From the NCBI GenBank assembly GCA_016709445.1, contig JADJMV010000008.1:1-64000 (forward strand): 64,000 nucleotides of DNA. The letters are read 5' to 3'. The notes under the pieces were generated by a model that did no database searches, was not told where the DNA came from, and was given only the letters and a program-made list of their open reading frames with translations. Below, piece after piece: positions 7,463 to 17,213 of this stretch (its first letter is position 1; each line of letters begins with the position of its first letter). Source of the stretch: Phycisphaerales bacterium. Its GTDB lineage: Bacteria > Planctomycetota > Phycisphaerae > Phycisphaerales > UBA1924. The position numbers and the translations under genes were made by a program.

Positions 7463-8215
7463 ATGGACAATCACACCGGCATCGATCGTCGTGGCGCGCT
7501 CGGAGCGATGGCACTCCTCGGCGCAACCGGAGCGTTCGCAGCCTCCGCATCCGGCGCCCAGCCCGCCACCGGATCCCCCCTCGCCGGCCTCGGCTGGGAC
7601 TCCGCCAAGGGTGAATACACCCTCCCGCCCCTCCCCTACGACTACGCCGCCCTCGAGCCCCACATCGACGCCCAGACCATGCAGATCCACCACGACAAGC
7701 ACCACGCCGGCTACGTCAAGGGCCTGAACAACGCCCTCGCCAAGCTCGCCGAGGCCCGGCAAGCCGGCGACGCGGGTCTCATCGCCCACTGGTCCAAGCA
7801 GCTTTCATTCCACGGCTCCGGACACGTCAACCACACGCTCTTCTGGCTCGGCATGGCCCCCTCAGGCAAGGGCGGCGGCGGCGAGCCCTCCGGCTCCCTC
7901 CGTGCCGCCATCGACCGCGACTTCGGCTCCTTCGACAAGTTCAGCTGGCAGTTCCGAGAGGCCGCCAAGAGCGTCGAAGGTTCCGGCTGGGGTTGGCTCG
8001 TCTTCGAGCCGCTGGGCCGGCGACTCGCCGTCATCCAGGGCGAAAACCAGCAGAAACTGATGCTCACCGGCGCCGCCCCCCTCCTGGGCCTCGACGTCTG
8101 GGAACACGCCTACTACCTCAAGTACCAGAACCGCCGCGCCGAATACGTCGACGCCTTCATGAACGTGGTCAACTGGGGCTTTGTCCAGAGCAGGTTCGCC
8201 GAGGTCTCCGCCTAG
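7463..8215 (+). CDS. Tat-exported Mn/Fe superoxide dismutase
   Basis: Converts superoxide to hydrogen peroxide and oxygen. The start at 7463 is chosen because AGGAGGT lies just before it; an upstream ATG at 7442 lacks a site. A twin-arginine type leader (DRRGALGAMALLGATGAF) precedes the mature protein, so it should act outside the cytoplasm. Metal ligands are recognisable in IHHDKHHAGYVKG, SGHVNHTLFW and LDVWEHAYYLKYQNRR. The Gly in GSGHVNH and Gln in ENQQ favour Mn-type over Fe-type in the usual discriminating positions, though metal use cannot be proved from sequence. Confidence 0.92.
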   Translation: MDNHTGIDRRGALGAMALLGATGAFAASASGAQPATGSPLAGLGWDSAKGEYTLPPLPYDYAALEPHIDAQTMQIHHDKHHAGYVKGLNNALAKLAEARQAGDAGLIAHWSKQLSFHGSGHVNHTLFWLGMAPSGKGGGGEPSGSLRAAIDRDFGSFDKFSWQFREAAKSVEGSGWGWLVFEPLGRRLAVIQGENQQKLMLTGAAPLLGLDVWEHAYYLKYQNRRAEYVDAFMNVVNWGFVQSRFAEVSA

Positions 8216-8419
8216 GTCGCACCCTGTTCGGAAGGCCCGCCGCCCGACGAGCCCCGGCCCGCCGAAGCATGCCACCGGCCCGAAAATAGTTCCCAGATTC
8301 ACTGGCACCGGCAGAGAGCTGTGGCATCTTGAAGATGTCTTGTCTCTCTCTCCTCCTTTGACTCGGCCGCGGACGAAAGACCGTTGCCGGGTTTTTCTCT
8401 TTGCCCCGCCGGCTCCGGT

Positions 8420-9811
8420 TCAGCCCACATGCTTGGGGTCGAAAGCGTCCTGCAGCGCATCGCTCAAGATGTTGAACGCATAGACGAGCACGAACATCAG
8501 CAGCGTCGCCGCCCCCAGCTCCCAGAACACCCCCAGCACCACGTCGTCCTTGCTGTCGCGGATCAGGATCCCCCAGCTCGGCTGCCCCTGCACGCCCAGC
8601 CCGAGATAGCTCAGGATCACCTCACCCTTGATCGCCGCCACGAACGCCAGCGAGAAGTTGATGAACATCAGGTAGAGCACGTTCGGCAGCACGTGACGCG
8701 TCAGGATCCGCGCCGGCCCGCACCCGATCGCGACCGCCGACTGGATGTAGTCGAGCCCCTTGATCTTCATCGCCTCGCCGCGGATCACGCGGCACGTGCC
8801 GACCCATAGCGTCACCGCAAACGCCAGGTAGACCGGCGCAAGCGTCTGGGCGATCGGCTTGCCGAGCAGTGGAACGGTCCAGTTGCTCTGCCGAAAGACG
8901 AACGCGATCACGACCAGCCAGATGATGTAGGGGATCGACGAAAGCGTCGAATAGAGCCAGACCACCGCGTGATCGACGAATCCGCCGAAAAAGCCCGCCG
9001 CCCCGCCGAGCAGCGAGCCCACGATCACCGCGATCAGAGCCGTCACCATGCCGATCTGCACCGCGGTCTTGATCGAGTAGATCGCCCGCAGCGAGATCGA
9101 CCTCCCCTGCCGATCCGTCCCGCCGAGCATGCGCAACCCGTACCGCACCCCCGCCCAGCCCGTCGGCTCGGGCAGCAGTTCCCGCACCGCCGCCTCCACC
9201 GGCTCCAGGGCCCTCCCCGCCTCCGCCTCCGCCTCCGCAACCGCACGCCCCGCGTCGTGAACCTGCGCCGCCGTCGAGTCCCCCGCCGCGTGCACCTGCT
9301 CCATCGCGATCTGCGCATCCTCCAGACCGCCCAGCGCCCCGTCGAACGCGTCGAACGCCTCGTTCGCCCGGTCGAGGATCGCGGCAATCTCCTCCGCCGA
9401 CCGCGGCGCCAGCCGACGCTCCGCATACCGCAGGGCCGCCAGCGAAGCCGCGGGGTCGCTCGACCGCAGCGCCTTGTCAATGTCGTCCAGATAGAACTCC
9501 GCTTCCTCGACCCTCGCCTCCAGCTTCGGCGAGAGCCACAGCCCCGGCAGGCCCCGGGGCCCGATCCGCTCCTGCGTCTCATCCAGCGAGATCAGATGCG
9601 GCGGGAGCGCGATCGCCGCCGCGAGTGTGAGAAAGAGCGTGATCAGAACCAGCGCCGCCACACCCGACCGGTTCCGCAAAAACTTCCGCACGCCGGGCCG
9701 ATCCAGAAGCCCCGCCGGCCTGGCGCCGCCCGCCCGCGCCGCGAGCAGATCCGTCGGCTGCTCCGGCGCCCCCGCCCCGCCCCCGGATTCCGAGCCGGCC
9801 GCACGCATCAC
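8420..9811 (-). CDS. ABC transporter permease, OppC/DppC type, with a large extracytoplasmic insertion
   Basis: Inner-membrane permease of a peptide/nickel-type importer. TM1 is at about residues 50-70 (VAALVLITLFLTLAAAIAL) and the binding-protein-dependent permease domain spans about 235-463 with the EAA-like loop IKGLDYIQSAVAIGCGPARI. Between them lie about 160 residues, rich in Ala, Glu, Arg and probably helical (RVEEAEFYLDDIDKAL, AQIAMEQVHAAGDS, AEAEAEAGRALEP), where ordinary OppC proteins have a much shorter segment. It overlaps the oppB-like gene by four bases (ATGA), so the two are translationally coupled. No ATPase gene lies in this operon. Confidence 0.9.
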   Translation of the reverse strand: MMRAAGSESGGGAGAPEQPTDLLAARAGGARPAGLLDRPGVRKFLRNRSGVAALVLITLFLTLAAAIALPPHLISLDETQERIGPRGLPGLWLSPKLEARVEEAEFYLDDIDKALRSSDPAASLAALRYAERRLAPRSAEEIAAILDRANEAFDAFDGALGGLEDAQIAMEQVHAAGDSTAAQVHDAGRAVAEAEAEAGRALEPVEAAVRELLPEPTGWAGVRYGLRMLGGTDRQGRSISLRAIYSIKTAVQIGMVTALIAVIVGSLLGGAAGFFGGFVDHAVVWLYSTLSSIPYIIWLVVIAFVFRQSNWTVPLLGKPIAQTLAPVYLAFAVTLWVGTCRVIRGEAMKIKGLDYIQSAVAIGCGPARILTRHVLPNVLYLMFINFSLAFVAAIKGEVILSYLGLGVQGQPSWGILIRDSKDDVVLGVFWELGAATLLMFVLVYAFNILSDALQDAFDPKHVG

Positions 9812-10776
9812 GAGAGCCTCACGCGGGGATCGACCAACGCGTAGAGCACGTCGGTCAGGATGTTCGAGAGGATGAAGATCGCCGCCAGCAGAGCGACAAT
9901 CGTCTGCGTCACCGGGAAGTCCTTGTTGGTCATGTGGGTGTAGAGCGTCCAGCCAAGCCCCGGGATCGTGAAGTAGTACTCGAGCAGCAGCGACCCCACG
10001 ATCAGGAACGGCAGCGTGATCATCACCCGAGTAATGATCGGGATCATCGCGTTTCTGAGCACATGCCGGAGCATCACCCGGCGCTCCGTGCAGCCCTTGG
10101 CCCGGGCGGTGCGGACATAGTCGGCGTTCATCTGCTCCACGATCACGGTCCGGTAGAACCGGGTGTCATACCCCAGCGAGACCACCACGCTGATCGCGAC
10201 CGGCAGCAGGCAGTAGTAGAGCCACCGGGTCGGCCACCGGGCGACGCCGACCCCCTCGTAGCCCGACACGGCAAACAGCTTCACGCCCAGCTTCTCGTTG
10301 AGCCAATACGCCCCGAAATACTGCCCGAGCAGGATGAACACCAGGTAGCTGATGCTCATGCCGACCACGGCAAGAAACATGAGCGATCGATCCGTCCGGC
10401 GCCCCCGCCGCGACCCGGCGACCAGCCCGATCACCACGGAGAGCAGCGTCGAGACGACAAGCGCCGGCAGCGTGATCGACAGGCTCGGAACGATCGCCGG
10501 CCCGATCACCTGACCAACCGTCGACGTCTCCCGATACCAGCTCTTGGCGTGGAACCGGCAGGTGACCACGTCCCCGAGCAGGTCGAAATACTGGACGAGG
10601 AACGGCCGGTCCAGACCCAGCTCGTGCTTCCGAAGCGCGTACTCCTCGGGCGTCGCGTTCTTGCTCAGAAACGCCGTGACGGGGTCATTGACCCGCAGCA
10701 GCGCCATCACCAGCAGCACGATGACCAGATAGATCGGGATGTTGTACAACACACGCCGCAGGACGTAGGTCCACAT
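9808..10776 (-). CDS. ABC transporter permease, OppB/DppB type
   Basis: Partner permease of the gene at 8420. The start at 10776 (MWTYVLRRVLYNIPIYLVI) follows a purine-rich GGGAGGGGAGGGG site and gives the standard N-terminal TM1; an in-frame Met ten codons upstream is unlikely. The conserved loop is seen in EQMNADYVRTARAKGCTE and RHVLRNAMIPIITRV. 322 residues, normal length. It sits 33 bases after the binding-protein gene and overlaps the OppC-like gene. Confidence 0.92.
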   Translation of the reverse strand: MWTYVLRRVLYNIPIYLVIVLLVMALLRVNDPVTAFLSKNATPEEYALRKHELGLDRPFLVQYFDLLGDVVTCRFHAKSWYRETSTVGQVIGPAIVPSLSITLPALVVSTLLSVVIGLVAGSRRGRRTDRSLMFLAVVGMSISYLVFILLGQYFGAYWLNEKLGVKLFAVSGYEGVGVARWPTRWLYYCLLPVAISVVVSLGYDTRFYRTVIVEQMNADYVRTARAKGCTERRVMLRHVLRNAMIPIITRVMITLPFLIVGSLLLEYYFTIPGLGWTLYTHMTNKDFPVTQTIVALLAAIFILSNILTDVLYALVDPRVRLS

Positions 10777-10809
10777 GGGCCCCTCCCCTCCCGTCCCAGC
10801 CCACACCGA

Positions 10810-12579
10810 TCAGCGCTTGCTCTCGTCCACGCCGAGATACTTGTACCAATCCCAATACCGGTTCGTCGGGCGGACATTCTTCAGCCACGGCTGCCACACA
10901 TAGAACCGCTGCCGCGCCAGCGAGCCCACCATCGGGCAATCCTCGATGACCATGTCCCGCATCCGAACGTAGAGCGCCGTGCGCTCCGGGCCGGGCGGCA
11001 TCACGATCGCCTTCTCGTACAGCGCGTCGTACTCCGGCCGGCTGTAGTTCCAGTGGTTCGAGCCCGGGCTCACGTTCGCCGAGTAGAACATCGCCAGGTT
11101 GTTCTCCGCGTCCGGATAGTCCGTGATCCACGCGAACGTGAACATCGGGGCCTGCTTCTTCGACGTCAGCTCGAGGAGCTGCTAGAAGTCCACGAACTGC
11201 GGATCCAGCTTCACGCCGATCTGGTCCAGCTGCCGGCGCAGCATGTCGACAAACTGCAGGCTCAGCGAGTCGCTCTCGGTGTAGTACCGGATCGCCGGCA
11301 GGCCCGCGCCGCCCGGGTACCCCGCCTCCGCGAGCAGCGCGTTCGCCCTCGCCAGGTCCGGCCCGCGGGGCGCCCCCTCGACCCGCCCCCCCTCCGGATA
11401 CCCGTCGAGCGTCGGTGGGATCGGCCCGTCATACTGCACGCACATATCCTGGTAGAACGCGCGGTTGAACTCGTCCAGATCAATCGCGTACGCGATCGCC
11501 TTCCGCAGCGCCCTCGCCTTCTCCGTGTACCCCCCCACCACCGGGTCCTCCATGTTGAAGGCCCGGAAGATCATGTCGAGCTGCAACTCCGTCCGCGTGC
11601 CGTAACCCGCCCTCCGAAACTCGGAGTTCGGCCGCTTCGTCCGCCGGCTGAACAGCTCCTCGAAGTAGCTCGCGGGCAATTCGATATACCCCTCCGCCCC
11701 CTCGCGAAACTTCAGCCACATCGGCTGCTCTTCGATATACATCGTGAACTCGAGCCGGTCGGCCAGGGGCAGCCGCTGCCCCGCCGCCTCGGCCAGGCCC
11801 GCCTTCACGTCCTCCTCCGACCACCTGTCCGCCGCGGGGTAATAGCACTCGCGATACGTCGGGTTCCGAACCACGATGAGCTTCTGCTTCGGCACCCACC
11901 GCTCCAACATGAACGCCCCGGTGCCGACCGGATGTGCCCCGAACTGGTCGCCATACTTCTCGACCGCCTCGTGCGGCACCACCGAGGTCTGGAACATCGT
12001 GAGCACCCAGAGGAAGCGGTACACCGGCTTGGTCAACTCCACCTCGAACTCGTGGTCGTTGATCTCGATGAATCCCGCGACAGGCGCCGAATAGTCGAAC
12101 GTCCCGCCCGGTCCGGGCGCATCCAACCCCACGATCTGGTCCTTCAGCAACCACCAGCTCTTGCCCCCGTTCGCGGGATCAGCCAGCCGCTTCCACGAGT
12201 AGAACACATCGCTGCTGACGACCTCGCGCCCCTTCCCACCCGGAAAGCACGCATCATCCTGGAACCGCACCCCCGGCCGCAGCTTGAAGCGGTACCGCTT
12301 GCCCCCATCCAAAGCCTGGGGCATCTCCGCCAGCAGGTTCGGCTCAAACCTGGAATTGTCGTAGTAGCACACCTGCAGCAGCGTGTCGTAGATCTGCGAG
12401 CACGCCCGATTGTCGTACGTGGAACTCCCCCTCGCCGGGTCGAGCGTTCGGGGCCCATCCGTCCGCATCGGGATCGGAATCACCACCTCGTCCTTGCCCG
12501 GCGCCCCCGCGATCGAGCGGCCCTGGACCCCCAGCGAGAGCACGACGCTCAAGAGTCCGAACAAAACCTGTCTCGTCAT
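10810..12579 (-). pseudogene. Extracellular solute-binding protein family 5 (peptide/nickel type), interrupted by an in-frame TAG
   Basis: Binding protein of the ABC importer at 8420-10776. Start ATG at 12579 follows AAAGGAG; signal peptide MTRQVLFGLLSVVLSLGVQG. Family 5 features: RTLDPARGSSTYDNRACSQI, LLAEMPQALDGGKRYRFKLR, RKAIAYAIDLDEFNRAFY, and near the end FTFAWITDYPDAENNLAMFY. A TAG at 11182-11184 interrupts the frame between PQFVDF and QLLELTSKK, and the same frame continues to the natural stop at 10810, so a single CAG-to-TAG change would explain it. It could be a real nonsense mutation, a sequencing error, or read-through. Confidence 0.85.
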
Positions 12580-12747
12580 CACGAGGCTCCTTTGGGGCCC
12601 GGGGTTCCGGTGAGAGGGGCTTCGGGGCCGCATAGTACACGCCGAGGCGGGGCCGACCCCCTCGTGTTGTACCACACCCGCACGGAGGAGTTCCACCTGC
12701 CCGCGATCCCACCGGTACCCTCTGCCCCACACCCCCCGGAGCCCCCC

Positions 12748-13170
12748 ATGCGCACCACATCTCGCCGCGTCCCCGCCATCGCAGTGCTGCTCGGGAGTTT
12801 CCTCTTCCTCAGCGCCTGCCAGTCGATCCGCCCCCAACCCAGACCCGTCACCCTCCCCTCGGCCGCCATCCAGCACCTCGTCCTCATCAAGCTGGATGAT
12901 CCCGCCAGGGTGCCCGAGGTCATCGCCGACACCGAAGCCACGCTCGCCCACATCCCCGGCATCGCCACCCTCTCGAGCGCCACCCCCCTCCCCCCCACCA
13001 GCCCCAACGCCCTCGACGACTACGACGTCTGCTCCCAGATCGCCGTCGACCATGAGGCCGCCTACACCGCATACACCGAGCACCCGGACCACAAGGCCCT
13101 CGTCGCCCGCTGGCGAGCGCATTTCGTCAGCTTCCGCATCGTCGATTTCCTCGCCGGCGCGGACCAATAG
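12748..13170 (+). CDS. Lipoprotein with a stress-responsive alpha-beta barrel (Dabb) domain
   Basis: A 140-residue protein with a lipoprotein signal (IAVLLGSFLFLSACQS; Cys at about residue 24). The rest resembles the Dabb fold: HLVLIKLDDPARVPEVIADT with a conserved His near the first strand, YDVCSQIAVDHEAAYTAYTE, HKALVARWRAHFVSFRIVDF. Such small barrel proteins bind or convert small molecules, but the substrate is unknown. It diverges from the ABC binding-protein gene. Confidence 0.8.
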   Translation: MRTTSRRVPAIAVLLGSFLFLSACQSIRPQPRPVTLPSAAIQHLVLIKLDDPARVPEVIADTEATLAHIPGIATLSSATPLPPTSPNALDDYDVCSQIAVDHEAAYTAYTEHPDHKALVARWRAHFVSFRIVDFLAGADQ

Positions 13171-13270
13171 CACCCGCCGCCACTTCTCGCGAATGCCAAC
13201 GAATCGACGCCCTTCGTGCCGATATCATGCACCGAACCGATCACCCGCCGCCCCGAATCACGGATGAAAC

Positions 13271-14635
13271 ATGGCAGCCACGCCCCTTGCCGCATGCGAC
13301 GCCACCACCGCCACCCTACCCGACGGAAGAGTCCTCCTCTCCTTCGGCGGCTGCAACTACCTGGGCCTCGCCAACCATCCCGCCGTCGCCGCGGCTGTCG
13401 CACAGGCCATGGGCCGATACGGCATGAGTTCCTCCGCCAGCCGTGAGACCACCGGCAACACCCTCGCCCACGAGGCCCTCGAGCACGAACTCGCCGCCTT
13501 CCTGGCCTGCGAGCGCGTTCTCCTGGTCCCCGATGGATACACCGCCAATATCGCCGCCTGCCAAGCAATGGCCGGTGTCTGCTCGCACGCCCTGCTCGAC
13601 GACAAGGCCCACGTCAGCCTCCGTGACGCCGCCCGCGCCGCCGGCCTGGAGAGCCTCCGCTTCACCCACCTCGACCCCGCCAGCCTGCGCACCCGCCTCG
13701 CCGAGATCCGCCCCGGCCGCGCCGTCGTGCTGACCGACGGCGTGTTCACCGCCGACGGTGCCCTCGCCCCACTCGCCGAGCTGCTCGCCGCGCTCGGCCA
13801 GGACGACCGCCTCATCATCGACGACTGCCACGGCTTCGGCGTCCTCGGCCCTGGAGGCCGTGGCTCGCCCCACCACGCGGGCCTGCGCGACCCGCGAATC
13901 ATCGTCACCTCGAGCCTGGCCAAGGGCCTCGGCTGCGCCGGAGGCATGGTCGCCGGCCCCGCCGCCGAGATCGCCCGCGCCGCCCGCGGCACCGCCTACT
14001 TCTGCACCACCCCCACCGCTCCCCCCATGGCGGAAGGCACCCGCGCCTCCCTCGCCATCCTCGCCGCCGAGCCCCAACGCGTCGAACGCCTCGCCGCCAA
14101 CGCCGAACGCCTCCAGGCCCGCCTTCACGACCTCGGCCTCGCCGCACCCCCGCGCCGACCCGCCACCCCCATCGCCGCCTTCACCATCGGGACCAAGGCG
14201 CAGATGGAGCTCGTCCACGCCGGACTGCTCGCCGAAGGCATCCGCGCCCCGCTCATCAGCTACCCCGGTGGCCCCGCCGAGGCCTACTTCCGACTCACGC
14301 TCACCGCCGAACACTCGCCCCAACACATCGACTTCCTCGCCGCGGCCCTCGCCACCCAACTCCAACGCCTCCCCGCCGCACCCCACCCCTCCCCACTCCC
14401 AAGCTCTCCTCACTGCTCGTCAGCGCCGGCCCACGCCCAATCGCAAGGCCCACACCCCCGGTGGCATGTGCCGAGCCGCCCTCAGCAGCCAGGCGCTCCC
14501 ACGCGCAGCGAGTTGCAGCGGGGCAACCGGAGATTCCTCGCCCCAAGACCGCGGAATCTGACCCCAAAACCCTCCCCTGTGCGCTCTCTCGCGGACTTCG
14601 GGCCCTCGCCGCTTCCCCCGCGATCGACGGCCTGA
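13271..14635 (+). CDS. PLP-dependent alpha-oxoamine synthase family enzyme (BioF/Kbl-like)
   Basis: Members condense an amino acid with an acyl-CoA, for example 8-amino-7-oxononanoate synthase of biotin synthesis. Visible landmarks: FGGCNYLGLANHP near the start, SSSASRETTGNT, DDCHGFGVLGPGGRGSPHH with the Asp/His that bind PLP, and the Schiff-base Lys in TSSLAKGLGCAGGMVAG. The catalytic fold ends near residue 370 (about 14,380). A Pro/Ser/Arg-rich tail of about 80 residues without similarity follows, so the real stop may be earlier and hidden by an indel. No other biotin gene is nearby, so bioF is not asserted. Confidence 0.85.
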   Translation: MAATPLAACDATTATLPDGRVLLSFGGCNYLGLANHPAVAAAVAQAMGRYGMSSSASRETTGNTLAHEALEHELAAFLACERVLLVPDGYTANIAACQAMAGVCSHALLDDKAHVSLRDAARAAGLESLRFTHLDPASLRTRLAEIRPGRAVVLTDGVFTADGALAPLAELLAALGQDDRLIIDDCHGFGVLGPGGRGSPHHAGLRDPRIIVTSSLAKGLGCAGGMVAGPAAEIARAARGTAYFCTTPTAPPMAEGTRASLAILAAEPQRVERLAANAERLQARLHDLGLAAPPRRPATPIAAFTIGTKAQMELVHAGLLAEGIRAPLISYPGGPAEAYFRLTLTAEHSPQHIDFLAAALATQLQRLPAAPHPSPLPSSPHCSSAPAHAQSQGPHPRWHVPSRPQQPGAPTRSELQRGNRRFLAPRPRNLTPKPSPVRSLADFGPSPLPPRSTA

Positions 14636-14647
14636 CATACTCCAGAC

Positions 14648-15188
14648 ATGGACACCCCCGCGGAACTCCATGCCTGGCTCCTCGAGGCCTACCTCGACGG
14701 ATCCCGCTCCATTTTCACGCTTGCCAACGATGCCGGAATGCCCCTGGACGACCTGCTCGCGTGGGCCCAGTCCGACCGGGCGCGGCTCGACATCGACCAA
14801 CTCACCGCCGCCGCCCGCCGCCGCGCCGAGGACGTACTCGCCCTCGGTGCACCACTCGCAGCCCGCGCGCTCACCGGCCTCCTCGAAGCCGAGGCCGACA
14901 CCCCATCGGCGCGTCAGACGCTCTGCAAAGCGGCAGGCCAAGTTCTGCGACTCTGCGCCAAGCTCCCCCGCACCGATCCGACCCACCCGGCCCATCGGCC
15001 CGACGACCCACCCGACCCTCCGGACGAGACAAGCGGGCCCTCCGACCCCCCGTCAGGGCCCCAATCAGGCCCGCCCCCCGCCCCGGGAAGCAGCCACGGT
15101 GCCCACCACGACGGCCCCAGCGTTGGCGCGGACCCCACGACCGGAGACATACCCCCGGACCAAGCCGCAACACCACGAGATCAATTAG
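14648..15188 (+). CDS. Conserved-looking hypothetical protein, 3' end uncertain
   Basis: The first ~110 residues look like a helical bundle: MDTPAELHAWLLEAYLDGSR, FTLANDAGMPLDDLLAWAQS, AARRRAEDVLALGAPLAARA, QTLCKAAGQVLRLCAKL. The LANDAGMPLDDLLAW part may be a helix-turn-helix. A Pro/Gly/Ser-rich tail follows. In the starting frame no stop occurs until 16669, deep inside antisense purD, which is implausible; in a neighbouring frame a TAG lies at 15186-15188, so an indel in the tail probably hides the stop. Function unknown. Confidence 0.55.
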
Positions 15189-16516
15189 GCCCGGTGAACC
15201 GCCGCCGGCGTCCGGCCCGCGGCAACCGCAGAGCCGATGTCCCGCCGCATCTGCATGCCCTCGAACCGGATCTTCCCGCACGCGGCATACGCCCGCTCGC
15301 ATGCCTCGGCGAGAGTCTCGCCCAGCGCAACGACGCTCAGCACCCGTCCCCCCGCCGTCACGAGCCGCCCCTGCCCATCGCGAGCCGTTCCCGCGTGATA
15401 GACCCGCACATCCTGCATCGCCTCCGCGGCCTCGATCCCCGTGATCTCCGCCCCGCGTCGAGGCTCCTCCGGATACCCCGCACTCGCGAGCACCACGCAC
15501 GCCGCCGGCCGCGGATCCCACTCCACGTCAACCTCATCCAGCGTCCGCGTGCAGGCCCCGAGCATCAGCTCGACAACATCGCTCTTGAGCCGCGCCATCA
15601 GCGGCTGACACTCCGGATCCCCAAAGCGCACGTTGTATTCGAGCACCTTCGGGCCCGCCGGCGTCAGCATCAGCCCCGCGTACAAGACCCCACGGTAATC
15701 GATGCCGTCTCGCTTCAACGCGTCGACCGTCGGCACCAGGATCTCACGCTCGATCCGGCTCATCGTGGCCTCATCGATCGCGTCGGACGGGCAGAAAGCC
15801 CCCATCCCGCCCGTATTCGGACCCCGGTCCCCGTCCAGCAGACGCTTGTGGTCCTGGCACGGCGGCAGGACCAGGATGCTCCGCCCGTCCGTGATCGCCA
15901 ACACCGAAACCTCGCGCCCGCTCAACCGCTCCTCAACCAGGACCTTCCGGCCCGCGTCCCCGAAGACCCGGTCCACCATGATCCGCCGGATCGCGTCGCA
16001 GGCTTCCGCCGTCGACGAAGCCACGATCACACCCTTGCCCTTGGCCAACCCCGCCGCCTTCACGACCGGCGGCTCGGAGCGGCTCGCGGCGTAGTTCACC
16101 GCAGCATCCACATCCGTGAATTCACGCCCCTCCGCCGTCGGCACCATCGCCTCCCGAAGCACCGTCTTGCACCACGCCTTGTCCGCCTCGAGCATCGCGC
16201 CCGCTTTCCCGGGCCCGAACACCAGACGCCCGGGGGCCGCCAACGCATCCGCGAACCCCTCCGCCAACGGGTCCTCCGGCCCGATGACCACCAGCCCGAT
16301 CTGCTTGTGCTCACAAAACTGGACGGCCCGGTAGAGTTCCTTGGCGTGCACCGGCACATCAACCGCAATGCCCAGCCCGGCGATCCCGGGGTTCTGGGGA
16401 TGCGTGACATACAGCTTGTCAAGCCGAGCCGACCTCGCAATCGCGCAAGCCAACGCGTGCTCCCGCCCGCCGCCACCGATGAGCAGAATATTGATGCGAC
16501 CGCGGGTCTCACTCAT
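15185..16516 (-). CDS. purD: Phosphoribosylamine-glycine ligase (GAR synthetase)
   Basis: Second step of de novo purine synthesis: joins 5-phosphoribosylamine and glycine using ATP. Start at 16516 (MSETRGRINILLIGGGGREH). Diagnostic features are GGGGREHALA, QNPGIAGLGI, VIGPEDPLAEGFADAL, the ATP-grasp segments VVKAAGLAKGKGVIV and FVEERL-like KVLVEERLSGREVSVLAI, DHKRLLDGDRGPNTGGMGAF and EYNVRFGDPECQPLM. 443 residues is normal. No other pur gene is adjacent. Confidence 0.96.
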   Translation of the reverse strand: MSETRGRINILLIGGGGREHALACAIARSARLDKLYVTHPQNPGIAGLGIAVDVPVHAKELYRAVQFCEHKQIGLVVIGPEDPLAEGFADALAAPGRLVFGPGKAGAMLEADKAWCKTVLREAMVPTAEGREFTDVDAAVNYAASRSEPPVVKAAGLAKGKGVIVASSTAEACDAIRRIMVDRVFGDAGRKVLVEERLSGREVSVLAITDGRSILVLPPCQDHKRLLDGDRGPNTGGMGAFCPSDAIDEATMSRIEREILVPTVDALKRDGIDYRGVLYAGLMLTPAGPKVLEYNVRFGDPECQPLMARLKSDVVELMLGACTRTLDEVDVEWDPRPAACVVLASAGYPEEPRRGAEITGIEAAEAMQDVRVYHAGTARDGQGRLVTAGGRVLSVVALGETLAEACERAYAACGKIRFEGMQMRRDIGSAVAAGRTPAAVHRA

Positions 16517-16630
16517 GGCCGATGGTATGCCCCCGACCCAACGCCCCCCCTCTCCCCCCGCGAGATGCCCCCCACCGCGTCCCCCCAACTTGATCCCCCC
16601 AGGTGCGCGAGCCTAGACTCCTGCCCTGAT

Positions 16631-16703
<73 letters not shown>

Positions 16704-16750
16704 TTCGTCGGCCGGTTGCGGAAGCCGCCGGTCCCACGGTTCACGAACGA

Positions 16751-16778
16751 CGCCGCCGAGAGTCCTCGGCGGCGTTTT
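16751..16778 (+). terminator. Rho-independent terminator after the initiator tRNA
   Basis: Perfect 10-base arms CGCCGCCGAG and CTCGGCGGCG with a 4-base loop, followed directly by TTTT. It lies 47 bases downstream of the tRNA. Confidence 0.85.
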
Positions 16779-17213
16779 CGCGTTCTGCGGCAAGCTACGG
16801 GCTGCTTTGCACGGGCGGCGGGGCCGCCACATGCAGTGTCCCCGCCGCCGTCGCATCAGACAAGCGACCTCGACCGGTCGGAGCCGCCCTCGGGGAGCAC
16901 GCTCCCTGCGGGCACATCTCGGGAGTTCGTACCGCACGCGGGATACATTCGATGCGTTGTCCCGCGCGTTGCGGCCCGCTGTGGCGATGCGCCGATCGCG
17001 TACCCAAAGCTCTCGGTGCGATGGCAAAGTGCGGGGCAGCCCTGCATCGGCTTGTACGGAAGGCGACCGAGAGCGATTGATCGTTCGGGCTGCGCGCGGC
17101 GTGATGGGGCTGGCTCCGGCTGTGATCGCGTGCGGTCGTGCCGGCGCTGCTGCTGATCTGAACGAGTCTCGCAGCAGCGCGAGTCCCTTTGCGAAGCCGA
17201 ACGGGGCGGGGGC
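16779..17213. other. Gap of ~435 bases without a recognisable gene
   Basis: Between the terminator and the end of the minus-strand secreted-protein gene. Short open frames exist in several frames but none has a ribosome site, a domain or a family-like sequence. It may be remnant DNA beside the tRNA, but I see nothing specific in it. Confidence 0.5.

Noticed and set aside
9934..13100. A very long open frame on the plus strand opposite the ABC operon
   Set aside because: It is Arg/Pro/His-rich with no domain, and it mirrors well-supported minus-strand permease and binding-protein genes. Only its last 140 codons (from 12748) form a real gene.
13271..14635. Calling the PLP enzyme bioF
   Set aside because: The family also includes kbl and other synthases; no biotin-pathway neighbour supports the specific name.
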